Shown: one piece after another, positions 34,909-46,525 of the stretch
Numbering within the stretch: position 1 is the first letter of the stretch
Layout: each line of letters starts with the position of its first letter
DNA from: Notolepis coatsorum
Taxonomy: Eukaryota; Chordata; Actinopteri; Aulopiformes; Paralepididae
Assembly: GCA_963971535.1 (NCBI GenBank)
Contig: OZ020591.1
Location: forward strand, 270,501 to 334,500
DNA: 64,000 nt
Direction: 5' to 3'
Translations under genes and position numbers: made by a program
Notes under the pieces: generated by a model
Told to the model about the DNA's origin: nothing
Seen by the model: only the letters and a program-made list of their open reading frames with translations
Database searches by the model: none

Positions 34909-35584
34909 TGAATTACCCTAGACCGTTCTAAAACCATACTTATATTCACCATGGTATAAAACGGGAACATATGGATGGAAAAATTATTTCTTTTTTGCAT
35001 CTTGAACGGAATATAGGTGATGTCAAATGGGCCATAGTATTATCCATAGCTATAATATAGAATATAGTTATAGCTCTACAAACAAGGTGACTCAGTCCTA
35101 TATTTTAACAATGCGACCACAGGGCTCCGACTAATCCCCGGCGCAATGAGTTAACAGACGGTTAAGAAAAAATATAAGAAAGATAATAAGAGTATTGGTG
35201 AATGAGGCCCATTTTTTCTTCTCCTGCCAATAAGCTCTTGGTATACAAGTAGCATAGCTCAGTGCGTAGTGTAAACAGCATAGCTCCTTTAACACTTTCC
35301 GCGCCAGACCCGATGATGGTCGTTATTTCTTTTATTTCCTATTTCCATTCATTATCCATCCAGGGAGCCTGGTGTTATCATTGGGAATAGGTCTGAAATC
35401 GCAAAAGTCCAATACCGCCACCTGGTGGCTTGCGGCCGGTATTCCACATCCTTTGAAACTATGTGTATTGCGTTGATCCAATAATTCCTCCATTGCGATC
35501 GGAGCGCATGTGTGTAATGTACTGTGTAGCGTATTCCGTTGGTGATGATCAAAGCATAAAAAAACGACCCCCCCCCCCCTTTCA

Positions 35585-36245
35585 TAGAGCCATATGGAAT
35601 CCGCGATCACGGAATCGCGGACGGAATCGCGGAATTGAGCAATAAAAATGGAATCAACTATAAAAAAAATGAATTAAAAAACGTTTTTTTTTTTTTTACT
35701 TTTTTTTTTTTTATGTTGTGGGACTTGTACAGCACTTTGTTCAACTTTGTCAGTGCTGTAAAGTTGAAACCTTTTTAAATATTAGACAAACAAAGCACTT
35801 TGCTTTCATGACATGTTGTAAGCAGTCATTTGAGGCTTCATAAAAGCAGCACAATGAACACAAATCTGTCAGTGCCGAGTCCGACCTCATCTTAAATAAC
35901 AAACAGCATTGCTTGTTGTAGTTAACAAAGAGAGGCAGAGTTGATTTTGCAAAAATATATATACCTTTTTATTTTTTTTATAATCGAATTTTATTTTCAT
36001 ATTCGAATCCCATGCCCATCGAACGAAGCTTCGAAGTATTTAAGACAGCCCTATTAAATGGACTGTTATATCTTATTAAATTGTGGACATTTATTCATTC
36101 CCACTTATTAGACACTATTTCTGATGGTAAAATGAGCGTACAAAGCAAAATACAGAATTCTGAAATATTAAAACGGAAAAAACGGAATTTGGAAAAAAAT
36201 AAAATGGAATTTGGAAAAAAATAAAACGGATTTCATATGGCTCTA
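35585..36245. mobile_element. hAT MITE with 8-bp TSD (ccctttca)
   Basis: The ends TAGAGCCATATGGAATCCG and TAGAGCCATATGAAATCCG are inverted repeats. ccctttca is duplicated at 35577-35584 and 36246-36253. It contains an end of the ttcgaagc hAT family. Confidence 0.9.
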
Positions 36246-36468
36246 CCCTTTCATGTAGCATGTACAGACGAGAAATTACAAAGCTTTTAGTGAATTGCAC
36301 GTATTGCTGCATAGCGTCGTTTTCTGGGATTAGACAGGATTATTCTAAAACTATAGTCATATTCACCACGGTATAAAACGGGAATGTATGGATGAACAAA
36401 TTATTTCTTTTTCTCATATTGAACGATAGATAGGTGATGTCAAATGGGCAATATTATTATATCCATAG

Positions 36469-37423
36469 TAGGGATGCCCCGATCGATCGGCCACCGATCG
36501 TTATCGGCCGATACTCAGTATAAATATGCAATCTGTGAATTCCGATAATGAGTCATATTCGCCGATCGCGGAAACCGATCAAGCGAAGCTCTCACTCGCT
36601 GTCTGTCTCAGACACACACGACCTGCAAACTGCCGCTGCTCCTCCTCCCTAGCCCCGCCCGCCCCCGTGTAGAGTTTGTAAACAAAGAGGACTGAGAGCC
36701 AGGCGGCTCCTCTGCTCGAGTCTGTAGTGCATTCGACCTGCGCTAACGTTAGCTACCTAGCTATCGTTACTGTTTAAACAAAATTACCCAGTCAACTATT
36801 CACGTTTAGTAGGCATTGTCTAACGGTATTTAGCCGGCTAGCTACCGATAGCTCCTGATATCAACAAATGATCCAGAAAGTCTAGTAGTCCATGTTCATA
36901 CCTCCGTTAGCTTGCGTTAGCTGATGTTAGTTTACTGTTCAAAACGAAATGTCCCATTGAACTAAAGTTCTGTCTTAACGTCATCTAGCCGGCTAGCAGT
37001 AGCTACAGATAGCTCTTGATATCAATGTCTTATAACATTGATTTAATGCGTATTCGAGCTGAGGGCTTGCTGAATGTGAAATGACCAAAGCACACGTTAC
37101 CAATAGGGTCCCACTGCAGCGCCGGAGAATCCTTTTTGGAGCTGGAGGCTACTAGAGTACACACAGACAGTGGAGCTGTTTGCAGATAGCGAGCATTTTG
37201 ACTTGTTGCGTGGTGGCAATGTCTCGCAGATAATACAAGTACAAGTCTAATTATATAATATATATATTTTATAAAAAAAAAAAAAAAAAAAACTTTTTAT
37301 ATAAAATAATTTTTTATTTCTTTTTAATCAAAAACAATCGGTATCGGATCGGTATCGGCCGATATGGCTCACGACGATCGGTGATCGGTATCGGTGGCAA
37401 AAAACGTGATCGGGGCATCCCTA
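36469..37423. mobile_element. hAT MITE (TAGGGATGCCCCGATC)
   Basis: The ends TAGGGATGCCCCGATCGATC and TAGGGATGCCCCGATCACGT are inverted. atccatag (36461-36468) and atccgtag (37424-37431) form an 8-bp duplication with one mismatch. Interior 36580-36720 is GC-richer (gccccgcccgccccc), the rest AT-rich; no transposase. Confidence 0.9.
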
Positions 37424-37483
37424 ATCCGTAGCTATAATATATAATATAGTTTTAGCCCTGCAAACACCACCACGTATTCCTAT

Positions 37484-37803
37484 TAGGGATGCTCGATATT
37501 GGCTTTTTTACCGATACCGATATACCGATATTGTCCAACTCTTAATTTCCGATTTCCCCCCCCCAAAAAACTGAATCATTTCAGGTAATTAACATTACAT
37601 ATCTCTTGTTGTGGAATTAACACAACATTATGCATACTTTTGACAATAAATAAAATCATAATTTGTTCTTACTTGCTTGCCTGGGTAAATAAAGGTTATA
37701 GAAATGTAAAAAAAAAAGAAAATAATCAAATAAAAGAATTTTGAAAACCGATACCGATATTTTCCGATATCACATTTGAATGCCGATATCGGCCGATAAT
37801 ATC
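37484..37803. mobile_element. hAT MITE, right end missing (same family as 3373)
   Basis: It starts TAGGGATGCTCGATATTGG and follows the copy at 3373 through ccgataccgatattttccg up to tatcggccgataatatc, then breaks off a few bases before the expected terminus. Confidence 0.85.
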
Positions 37804-38695
37804 TGTATATAGTGTAGTTTTATGAAATGTATACGTGCATCGAAAGCCCTGGGTCTCCTCTTTCTTAGGACTACAACGATTTCATGACGGCGAACACTTA
37901 AAATCATTGCTAAACTAACGTAGTGCTGAAAATATACAATTTGACAGCTGTTTTGATAGGGTTAGGGTCTTTACTCTTTGCTACAGTACATTTGAAAAAG
38001 GAACACAACATCACTTAATTAAGAATTTGTTCTTAATTGCTTGCCTGGGTAAATAAAGGTTAAATAAATAAAAAATACTGACTGTATTGATCTATTTGTG
38101 ACGTGAAATAAATCTTGTACCGGGCCGATCGGGCTTAAGAGGTTATGCAATAGCTCAGTACATAGGTTGTATATGTAGCGAGTACTGTATGGACCAAAGT
38201 TGCCGGAAGCCTCCCTGTCATGCTTTCAAGATATGTCCACTTGCTTGTGACATTATATTGACTAGAAAGTTATCTATTTCTGAATGAAATGAGCTATAGG
38301 TTTGATATACATTTGATTGACAAAACAGGCGTTCTAACCATGAATGCTTATGATTCAATAGCGCTAGCTAAGTTACGCATAGTACTTGCGGGAAAGTAGG
38401 CTAATCTCAAATCGTTGGGGATGCACTCAGAATAGGCATTGGTTTAAAATAGGCTTAAAACCTGCTGTAAACCAATGAATTTGCAGTTTACCTGACATTT
38501 TGTGTCGAACAACATTCTTTTCTAAGATAGACATTGTTTGCCTATACTTGCGCTCAACAAATTATTTGGACAAAGTAACCACCTGGCCGGCTTATCAATG
38601 AGGACACTTTGAAGTGGGGAGAGAAAGAAAGGACAAGTTGACACACAGAGGAGAGAGCTCAGGGGGGATAGAGCGTTTGTGAGTAAAAGGCAGAG

Positions 38696-38696
38696 G

Positions 38697-38740
<44 letters not shown>

Positions 38741-38775
38741 TGTGTGTGTGTGTGTGTGTGTATGTGCGTGCTTTT
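38696..38775. repeat. (GTGC)n/(GT)n microsatellite
   Basis: gtgcgtgc repeats for about 45 bp, then gt repeats. Confidence 0.95.
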
Positions 38776-39109
38776 CCAAGGGACAGTGCACACTAATCAA
38801 ATCAAATCAAATGTATTTGTAAGGCCAGACCACACACGTTAATGTCCCCATGGGCCGGACACGTCTTCTTTAAACAAAACAAGAAGAAACATAACAATAA
38901 GTCAAGAACAAAACAAGAACACCATAAGGTCCAACAAATTTAAAATAAATGCAAATAAATAATAGAATTCAAGCACTCCCAGACATACCCCACGCGAAGG
39001 TAAGGAAACACATACTAAAAGCTAACAATAGGGGAAAAAGTGAACATCTTCAGTTTCCACATCAATGTAAATGTGCCAGAATTAGCTAAGTTTTCATCTG
39101 TAGTCCCTG

Positions 39110-39285
39110 CCTAACATGTATGTCTTTATGGTGTGGGAGGAAACTGGAGTACCCAGAGGAAACCCACGCGAAAACAGGGAGAACATGCAAACTCCACACC
39201 CCAGGCCCCCTGCTGGGGTTCGAACCCAGGACCTTCTTGCTGTGAGGCAGCAGTGCTAACCACTCTGCCACCGTGCGTGCATGTG
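39110..39285 (-). mobile_element. DANA/mermaid-type tRNA SINE fragment
   Basis: Minus strand: gcacggtggcagagtggtta starts the tRNA-like head, tcctgggttcgaaccccag is the B box, then gtttgcatgttctccctg and gtttcctctgggtactccag. This text is well known from fish and frog SINEs of the DANA/mermaid group. It is truncated at its 3' side. Confidence 0.8.
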
Positions 39286-39289
39286 TGTG

Positions 39290-40690
39290 TGTTTGTTGGC
39301 ACTGTGAAGTAGCTTACAGTCGGAATGGAATTAATTTAATTAAACCATTTCCTGCCCCGTGTTTATATTGAGTTACTGTAAGTTGTTCTGTTTTTATTTT
39401 CAGGCACACAGATCTCTGACATATTAAAGATTATTCGGCTATCCTAAATATACCATGTGTTATGTCTGTTTTAACTTTAGAAAAAAATACATTTAGCTAT
39501 CTATTCGATTTCTGGTATAGAGTTGCTATAATAACTGTACAGCCTAACTGATTAGCCTAACTTATCTGAAATCGTAGTAATTTTCATGAATACATTTTTT
39601 ACATGGAAATAACCAAACATGAATGTTTAGTATTTTGGGGTAGAGAGAAATGTTGGACAGTCCAATTGAGTTGTTAGTTAGTGTTATAAAACATTCCAGT
39701 TGGACTTTTGGACCCTCCAAAAGATTCATATAGCTCTAATAGATTATGTTGGATCATATGAAAGGTTTTGTTTGGGGATGGCTGAAGCTGACACGGTCTA
39801 AATGCAGGAAGCACCAAAGCATCAAGTTCCCCTGCATTGAATGATTCTGGTGGTTCTGTACTGAGGAGGGAGACATTTCCTTTGCATGAAATTAATCGAA
39901 TCGCACCTAAGAGGGTTTAGACAACTCATCTTACAGATGGAAGGGTCAATCAGAGTTCATGTGAAACCTAATTCTATGCATGAAATACGTATTAGAAGTT
40001 GATACATCTGATCTATGCACAAAAACGAGGATTCTTTTCAGCACATCTCTTAGTTACAACAACATTGTGTAAAGCTGGGCTGTGTTTAAAGGTGAAGTAT
40101 TTCCAATCTCTATCACTACACTATTCTGACTACACGCTCACAGTTGGGCTTCTTTTTTTGGTTTGGATTCCGGTAATTATAATTAACGGTAATAGATATG
40201 TCTCTGCATTTGTTGAATATTGTAGCCAAGTTTTTCTTTCCTCTGTGAGAGAGAATAAATGTGTTGAAACAGAGCTACAGAGAGGGCTAGGGCCTCCACA
40301 GGGTGCGTTTGATAGAGCTGGCGGACACTATGGGGTTGTGACTCCGATTAAGGAATCACAGAGGCGTGCTGCAGTTCATGATTGTATTTGGGAATTTGCA
40401 TGTGTGGTTGTCTACAAAGGAATACAATACAGTATACATTAGTAAACACAGTAGTGACGTACATAAACATAATGTCATAAACATGTGGTCTATAGCTACA
40501 ATAATATTCATTAGTAATATAGTGCAACTAGTAACTAAGACATTCACTTAGCCGGAGTTATTATATATAACCTACATAGCCTATGCAGGGAATTACTCGT
40601 GCAGTACATGTAAACAATATAAATAGGCAGACTGTAAACCAGGTGTAAAGATACATTCTATTCACTAACAGTAATGAGTGAGTTATATTT
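39290..40690. other. Interval without supported genes
   Basis: One frame (39999-40442) is open for 147 codons but lacks any recognisable domain, has no splice or promoter context and is AT-rich. I see no element ends here. Confidence 0.4.
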
Positions 40691-40692
40691 AT

Positions 40693-40828
40693 ATAGCGTA
40701 GGCTAGCTAACATGCGGCTAAGCTAACCAACGCAGCACGCATCTCAATAGCAGAGATAGCCTAGGCTAGCTAGCATGCGGCTAAGCTAACCAACGCAGCA
40801 CAGCAGCATCTCAGTAGCAGAGAGAAAC
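40693..40828. repeat. Two tandem ~63-bp units
   Basis: catgcggctaagctaaccaa followed by cgcagcac occurs at about 40711 and 40776, with gctagcta before and catctcaatagcagag (or agtagcag) after each. Confidence 0.85.
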
Positions 40829-41770
40829 AACATCGACAGAAATAGATCAATGTGAACATACTGTAAGTGTAGAGTAAGCTGAATGAATTAATTAGGCAGG
40901 AACTAAACATAAGTACTGTACTTAGGTCTGTCATTGACGCACACGTTCTCCAAAGGGACGGGAGTACACTACTGACAGCTGAACTGAGACCAGACTTGCG
41001 CGACGTTAGAAGAAACTCTTAAAGGGCCAGTAACCTTATCAGCAGACTAGAATGCGACACTAGCTGGAGCACATCACGCTGAACGATTACACTGGCATAA
41101 ATCAATTACCCTTTCCTGTCAACAACAACATATTAAAGGGCTATTACAGAACAAAGTACCGACCCCTTTTGACATTATGATCATATAGGCATATTTTTAT
41201 GAATGATGAAAATAATTTGTGATCTTAAAATCAACCGTTTTCAAGTATTAACATCACTACTATGTCACAAATGCATGTAGAATGTAAAACGTTAGGTTGG
41301 CAATAGTTTAGCAATAGGTTAAAAGTGTCCTTATATCGTTTTAAGTTTTCGATATGCAATCGTCTATCTGACCCGGAACCGGAAATGGAAATGTTGAACC
41401 ATGGGAATTGTAGTTTTTTTTGTAGAGGAGATTCATAGCTATCGGCCAGCATTGACATTTCTCCGATCTACACTTCCTGTCACATACTATGGTGGTTCAA
41501 AGTTCAGCGTTCTGAATGAATCATATCAATAATTGTTATGATTCGCGATAATAAGCCACAAAAGGTAACGTTTTTGACAAATATTGAAACACAGTCAGTT
41601 TCTCCTCACTATTGTTACCATGTAGGAACAGTTAGATCTGAAATTAGTTTCAAAATGGTTACACTGTGGGGGAAATAAAAAAGTACAGTCGATTACAGTA
41701 AATATCAGTATCTGTTATTATGCACGCCTGGTGATACTATATCCAAATTGAACTCGGCCATTTGAAAGAT
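40829..41770. other. Unassigned interval
   Basis: AT-rich, no coding. Ends in a (TA)n run at about 41777-41796. Confidence 0.4.
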
Positions 41771-42212
41771 ACTATATGTATATATATATATATATAAATG
41801 TGCGAATTGGCTATAATAAGGTAATGTATAAGCATATATTCTATATTCTATAATAATATTTCAAATTGCATTGGTCCGGATGGGAGAATTCAGTACTGTA
41901 TATACAGAACCTTCAGTTTTATCATCTTCCCTTTATTAATTTCCTTATATCTTTTGTACACATGATCTCAAGAGGGTACTGAATGAGGTCAGTGGTAGTT
42001 TTTTAAGTCTGGTCATTATTATCATGGTGTTATTCACTGTCAAAGATGAAAAGAAAAATCATAATTCATATTTTCCTTTGTTTCATCACAATTTAAGCAA
42101 GCCTAGTAATAGACACAATATTCCTTTGAGGTGCTTTGGTACCATGAGGTGCAAGCATAGTTGTAGTACCTTTGAATGAGTGCTCCTGCCAGAGTCTTCA
42201 GGGTATTCTTGT

Positions 42213-42655
42213 TTACCAGTGAGGAGATCCGTTCAAGAATCGTGTTCGTTGGTTGACTTTTTTTATTACATTGGATGCCATTTTGTCACAGGAAAGATTT
42301 GCCTCTAGGATGGAGCCCAGGTAGGTAATATCTTCTTTCCTTGTGACAATATTGTCACCCACTGTAACTGAGAAGCCGTCGGTCTTGCTGAGTTTGTTAT
42401 TTGAACCGAAGAGAATGGACTCTGTTTTGCCCATGTGTAATGATAGTTTGTTATCAGCGAGCCATATGCAGATTTTGCCTAGTTATGAGCTGAGGGTTTT
42501 TTCAACCTGTAACTTGTTCTTGTCAGAGACCAGCAGGGCTGAGTCGTCCACAAACAGGAACAAGTTGCAGTCACAAGCTGACGACATGTCATTTGGATAG
42601 ATTAGGAACAGTAGCGGACCTAGTATGCTTCCTTGTGGAACACCACAGCTCACAG
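42213..42655 (-). pseudogene. LINE reverse transcriptase fragment
   Basis: Minus strand, 42655 down: SCGVPQGSILGPLLFLIYPN, the palm motif LFLFVDDSALL, a stop (TAA, near 42481-42483), then LADNKLSLHMGKTESILFG and ITYLGSILEANLSC. These are conserved RT motifs of an L2/Rex-type LINE. Upstream of 42655 the frame continues (to 42815) into unrelated sequence that starts next to a TTAA (gagttaagcc), so a TTAA-type element end may cut it. Confidence 0.85.
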
Positions 42656-42819
42656 CTGGCAGTGAATGAGTTAAGCCACCGTTCGACGCAGTTTCTATAT
42701 CTATCTCACCGTGTCGGTGTAAAATCATGTACACGTTCTTTCTGAACGGACGTGAGATGTATATAACATTGTTTAGAAACCTTTTTGCGAACTTTAGCAG
42801 GTGTTTTTTGTCCATTTTC

Positions 42820-43330
42820 GTCCTCTGTATTCGTCGAGATGTAACGTTACTCTGTGGATGTTATTTGTTGTCGCCCCACGGCTATATCCTGGCAACAGAG
42901 AGAGCTGCTATTGGTCGAGCACAAGACACGTGACAGAACTTGCACCAATTACATCAAATATAAGTATGTGGTGACCAAGTATCCGTTCGCGAGGAAAGAT
43001 CTAGTCCCGACTTTAAAATTATGATTGCGCAAAACAGGCAGGATTGTAAATGGAGACACCAATATATCTTTCACCCAGAGTGAAAATTGTGTAGTCCGCC
43101 GAGGTGGGAACGGGATGAAACGATAACAGGCTTCACCTTTACGGCCTACAAAGGAACAGTGGACCGATCAATCACGTATTAGACAATGATGCATCTGTTT
43201 CTAAGCTGGCTGCAAGCTTTCACTGCAAAGAAAATAAAAAATTATTGTATTTAATAAAACAAAATCTATATATATTATTATTATTTCATTTTTTTTCAAC
43301 ACATGGTGGTGCTGGCACGTTGCCCCTATA
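42820..43330. other. Unassigned interval
   Basis: No gene. cgtgacagaacttgcaccaa and flanking text do not match another part of the window. Confidence 0.4.
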
Positions 43331-43331
43331 C

Positions 43332-43440
43332 CAGGGGTGGCCAACCCACGGCTCGCGAGCCACATGCGGCTCTTTGCCCGCCAATGTGTGCCTCCTCCCT
43401 CCTGTCATTCATTCCATAAGACGTAGAATAAACATTTAAA
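43332..43440. mobile_element. hAT left end (CAGGGGTGGCCAACCC)
   Basis: CAGGGGTGGCCAACCCACGG followed by cgagccacatgcggctctt is the common left part of hAT/Charlie-type elements in vertebrates. A T run interrupts it at 43441; the right end was not found. Confidence 0.7.
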
Positions 43441-43659
43441 TTTTTTTTTTTTTTTAATGGTTCATTTGCATGTTCTTGGTATCTGATTCTAGGGACATCT
43501 ATGGATCTCAGGGAATGTATTCCCAGTGTCAGAAATATTGTGTATGTTACTAGGCTTGAGTAAATTGTAATGAACCAAAGGAGAATATCAATTAAATTAT
43601 ATATATTTTTTTTTTATCTTTGACTGTGAATAACACCATGCTAAAATTGACCAGACCTG

Positions 43660-43885
43660 AAAAATCTAAGCAAATTAATAAAGGGAACATGATTAAACAG
43701 AAGGTTTTGTAGATACAGTACTGAATTCTGCCATCCGGACCCATGCAATTTGAAATATGATTATAGAATATCAGGCCTATAAATTACCTTATTATGGCCA
43801 TGTCGCACATCTATGGACCGGGCCAAATCTCCCCTTTCCAATGGCAGTATTCAATATGGATTTAGTATCACCAGGCGTGATTCAC
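43660..43885. repeat. Interspersed repeat R1, copy 2
   Basis: It matches 15885-16110 over about 220 bp with few changes, including gattaaacagaaggttttgt and ggatttagtatcaccaggc. A third, inverted copy is at 41775-41960. Confidence 0.85.
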
Positions 43886-44847
43886 CAGTAGGGGGTGTGA
43901 CGAATACGTGACAGCGCAAACATACCAGTCGCGCATGCAGGCACTCGCGAGGTCCGTGCGAGAACAGCGCATGTGGCCGGGCACACAGAGTCCGACTTCA
44001 GAGCGAGCGAAAGTGCACGGAGAAAGGCACATTTACATTAGAAGAACAGCTGCAGCCAGTCATTACAATTGTACAGTTTTTTTTCGTTTTCTTGTTCGCC
44101 CAATAATGTTAACCAAATGAAACCAATGGAAAGTCCTCCCAGTCCTCCCCAGCCCTTCCCAGAGACAGTCGCATTTCTCTCCTCTCCCCAGGCTCCTCAA
44201 GGCCGTTCCTACCGCCGCCTCTACTGCTCCATGGAGCCCGACGCTGCTATGCTCTGCTTCGTGCCGGTTGCCGGACTATACTCAAATCAACTCTAAATGG
44301 ATCTAATCAGTGGATTGCATATTTTCTTCAAGAAGCAGAATAAGGCTAACCCTCTCTGCCTATTGGGACGCATGAATATTAAAGGCAACCAACTTGTGTT
44401 CAGCGTTTCTCTGATTATTAAAGGCAACCAACTTGTGTTCAGCGTTTCTCTGATTGGCCACACGGCCACGTGACCGCCCTAGCACACGCCCTTATCCGCT
44501 GAGAGACGCGGCAGACGCGGCAGAGAGTGAGTTGGGATCATTTGGTGGTCGAACCAGTTCAGACAGAGGTGTTTATTTATATTAATAAACATATCTACTA
44601 GAAACACTGGTGTTCTGTTGTGTGACTGTACTAAACTCTTCCACCACATGACCGACATTTGAAATACAGTACACCTCCTATCTATGTTGGGATTATGTTT
44701 GGTCATGACAAAACAATAAAAATCGCTACTGTTAGTAACGCTGCCACCACCCACTTCAATGACAGAGCTCTCATATTTGCGAATGCATAAACTATATCTT
44801 AAATTTTGGCGAAAAATCGCTACGGTTAGTAACGCTGCCACCACCCA

Positions 44848-45022
44848 CTTCAATGACAGAGCTCTCATATTTGCGAATGCATAAACTATATCTTAAATTA
44901 TGGCGATGTGTCTAATATGGCTGTCGCGAAGTCATTGATAAGCGACAGCCATATTAGACACATAGCCATAATTTAAGATATAGTTTATGCATTCGCAAAA
45001 TATGAGAGCGCTGTCATTGAAG
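44848..45022. repeat. Hairpin with ~80-bp arms
   Basis: 44848-44927 and 44942-45022 are inverse copies with only a few mismatches, around a 14-base loop gaagtcattgataa. The left arm is itself preceded by a direct duplicate (44731-44814). The arm sequence resembles 11890-11960, near the end of a TTAA-type element. Confidence 0.95.
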
Positions 45023-45231
45023 GACTTCTACAACGGAGCACGGCCGCTGCTGCTGCTGGAGCTGGACCAAGTCAAGCCGCGGGCGGCGCACGGAAGCCGG
45101 GGACAAACCACCGCGTCGCCCCGCTGGCGCTTCAGCAGCCTCCACGGGCGAAATAACATATAACGTTACAGCGTACAGTTCCACACTGATGTACAGTGAC
45201 ACCCAGCAGAGTTTCTAGTTACAGTAGTGAC

Positions 45232-45412
45232 GCGTGAATCGATAGTCCTAACAGTGTTTATTATTAAGAGTCAGATAGACCGCACAGTGTTTATAGTCCT
45301 ATAACAGTGTTTATTAGTAAGAGTCAGATAGTCCTAACAGTGTTTATTATTAAGAGTCAGATAGTCCTAACAGTGTTTATTATTAAGAGCCCTAACAGTG
45401 TTTATTATTAAT
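45232..45412. repeat. ~35-bp tandem repeat
   Basis: About five units of the type cctaacagtgtttattatta followed by agagtcagatagt, with small rearrangements in the second unit. Confidence 0.92.
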
Positions 45413-45576
45413 TAACGTCATAAACCAACTACCAGATTTATTTTGCACCAGGGAACTTGAAGGTTCCTGCGCTTGTGCTCGCGGCAAAAGGGGGCGGGCT
45501 AGCGGCGTGGGGTCGTGGCCAATCAGAGAAAAGCTGAACACAAGTTGGTTGCCTTTAATATTCACGCTATTGGGAC

Positions 45577-46340
45577 ATCATAATCGGACTACCAACTTGA
45601 AGACGTGGTCATTTTTGGATTATCGAAGCTTTTGGACTGCAATAAGAAGATTTTGGATCTGTTTACCGTGCACAGGACCTACCAAATGAACTGATTAAGA
45701 CACTTGGACACTTGGACTAATAATGCATTCAGTCATTTGGACGGAGTTGTTAAAACTCACTCCACTCAAATCAATAGAGTTATATTTCACTCTATTCAAA
45801 TCAAATTTAAAGTGACGTGGCTGGGATAAATGTGCCAGTCAGTCAGACAAAACAAATTCCTGGACTAAGGTCGAACCATGAGCTGCTGGAGTCGAAGGCC
45901 TTCTGGGAGATAAGAGTGGCAAGCGGCTTCCCCCACCCCCAATCCCTACCCAATCCCCCCTCCCGCGTGTACGCCCGGCGCCACTCCCACGATGGTGACG
46001 GCAGCCGACTAGTACGCGCGCTGGAGGGGGGGAGCCTAAGACTGTCTCATCCAGCCCTGTAACAACCCCAACCCACTCCCCCCTCCTTCCGTACATGGCG
46101 CTGCCTATGACGGCTGCCAGTCTGTTTGCGGTGGTGAATACGCATATGTCTCAAGGCTCTGTACCATTATTACTATCTAAAATGTAATAATTGTGGAATA
46201 TTACTGTAATGAGCTGTATGTGTATGATCCAAGCGTCCTACGATCCTCATAGGAGCATAACAGAAAAAAGCATTCCATGTGAAGGTATTCTGTATTTTTG
46301 CATGTCAACTAATAAAGAAACTTGAACTTGAAACTTGAAG
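45577..46340 (+). mobile_element. Non-LTR retroelement 3' region with (ACTTGA)n tail
   Basis: The segment ends gcatgtcaactaataaagaa then acttgaacttgaaacttgaa, the same tail seen inverted at 20523. An ORF is not recognisable. Its upstream part probably continues left of the long-TIR element (44120-44360). Confidence 0.5.
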
Positions 46341-46525
46341 ACACACACACACACGCTGCACATCGCCAACACACACACGGCGCGCATCGCCAACACACAC
46401 ACACGCCGTGTGTCGCCAACACACACACGGGCCGCATCGCCAACACACACACACGCCGCGCATCGCCAACACACACACGCCGCGCATAGCCAACACACAC
46501 ACACACACGTGCGTCGCCAACAAAC
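46335..46525. repeat. ~25-30-bp minisatellite (catcgccaacacacac)
   Basis: Seven to eight units of gcatcgccaacacacacac plus a variable g/c stretch. Minus-strand frames give Cys/Val-rich text, an artefact of the repeat. Confidence 0.93.

Larger units (their letters stand above)
32559..35150. mobile_element. TTAA-flanked element (G), with two nested elements
   Basis: TTAA at 32555-32558 and 35151-35154 flanks ends CTCATCCCCCGCCAACGACG and CTCATTGCGCCGGGGATTAG. The family's C run (plus strand cccccccccc then ttttcatgcattcatg, 33040) is present. A hAT (33132-34908) and inside it another TTAA element (33547-34496) enlarge it. Confidence 0.7.
32446..35210. mobile_element. Harbinger-like element X, copy 3, with nested insertions
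   Basis: 32449-32554 (gtttaagaataagtgggatt to cttatttttctc) and 35155-35210 (ending gtgaatgaggccc) match copy 1 inverted. The TTAA element G (32559-35150) stands at the same place as element A in copy 1. The far left end is missing. Confidence 0.7.
35293..37483. mobile_element. TTAA-type element (I), right end lost, two hAT insertions
   Basis: It starts CACTTTCCGCGCCAGACC after TTAA (35289-35292). Family blocks are seen: aaacgaccccccccccc, ggtataaaacgggaatgtat and ctataatatataatatagtt. hAT elements at 35585 and 36469 interrupt it and a third at 37484 ends the recognisable part. Confidence 0.6.
44369..45566. mobile_element. Long-TIR element with 9-10-bp TSD (MULE-like)
   Basis: The inverted ends share tgaatattaaaggcaaccaa through tctctgattggccac, about 60 bp; the left copy has a 39-bp internal tandem duplication (44378, 44417). 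ctattgggac directly outside both ends (44360-44369 and 45567-45576) is the target duplication. Long TIRs and a 9-bp class duplication fit Mutator-like elements, but no transposase is present. Inside are an 80-bp-arm hairpin and a 35-bp tandem repeat. Confidence 0.75.

Noticed and set aside
34589-34921. 110-codon open frame on the plus strand
   Set aside because: It spans the end of a hAT element and low-complexity T/A runs; no domain.
39999-40442. 147-codon open frame
   Set aside because: No domain, AT-rich, no splice or promoter support and not repeated elsewhere; length is within chance for AT-poor stretches.
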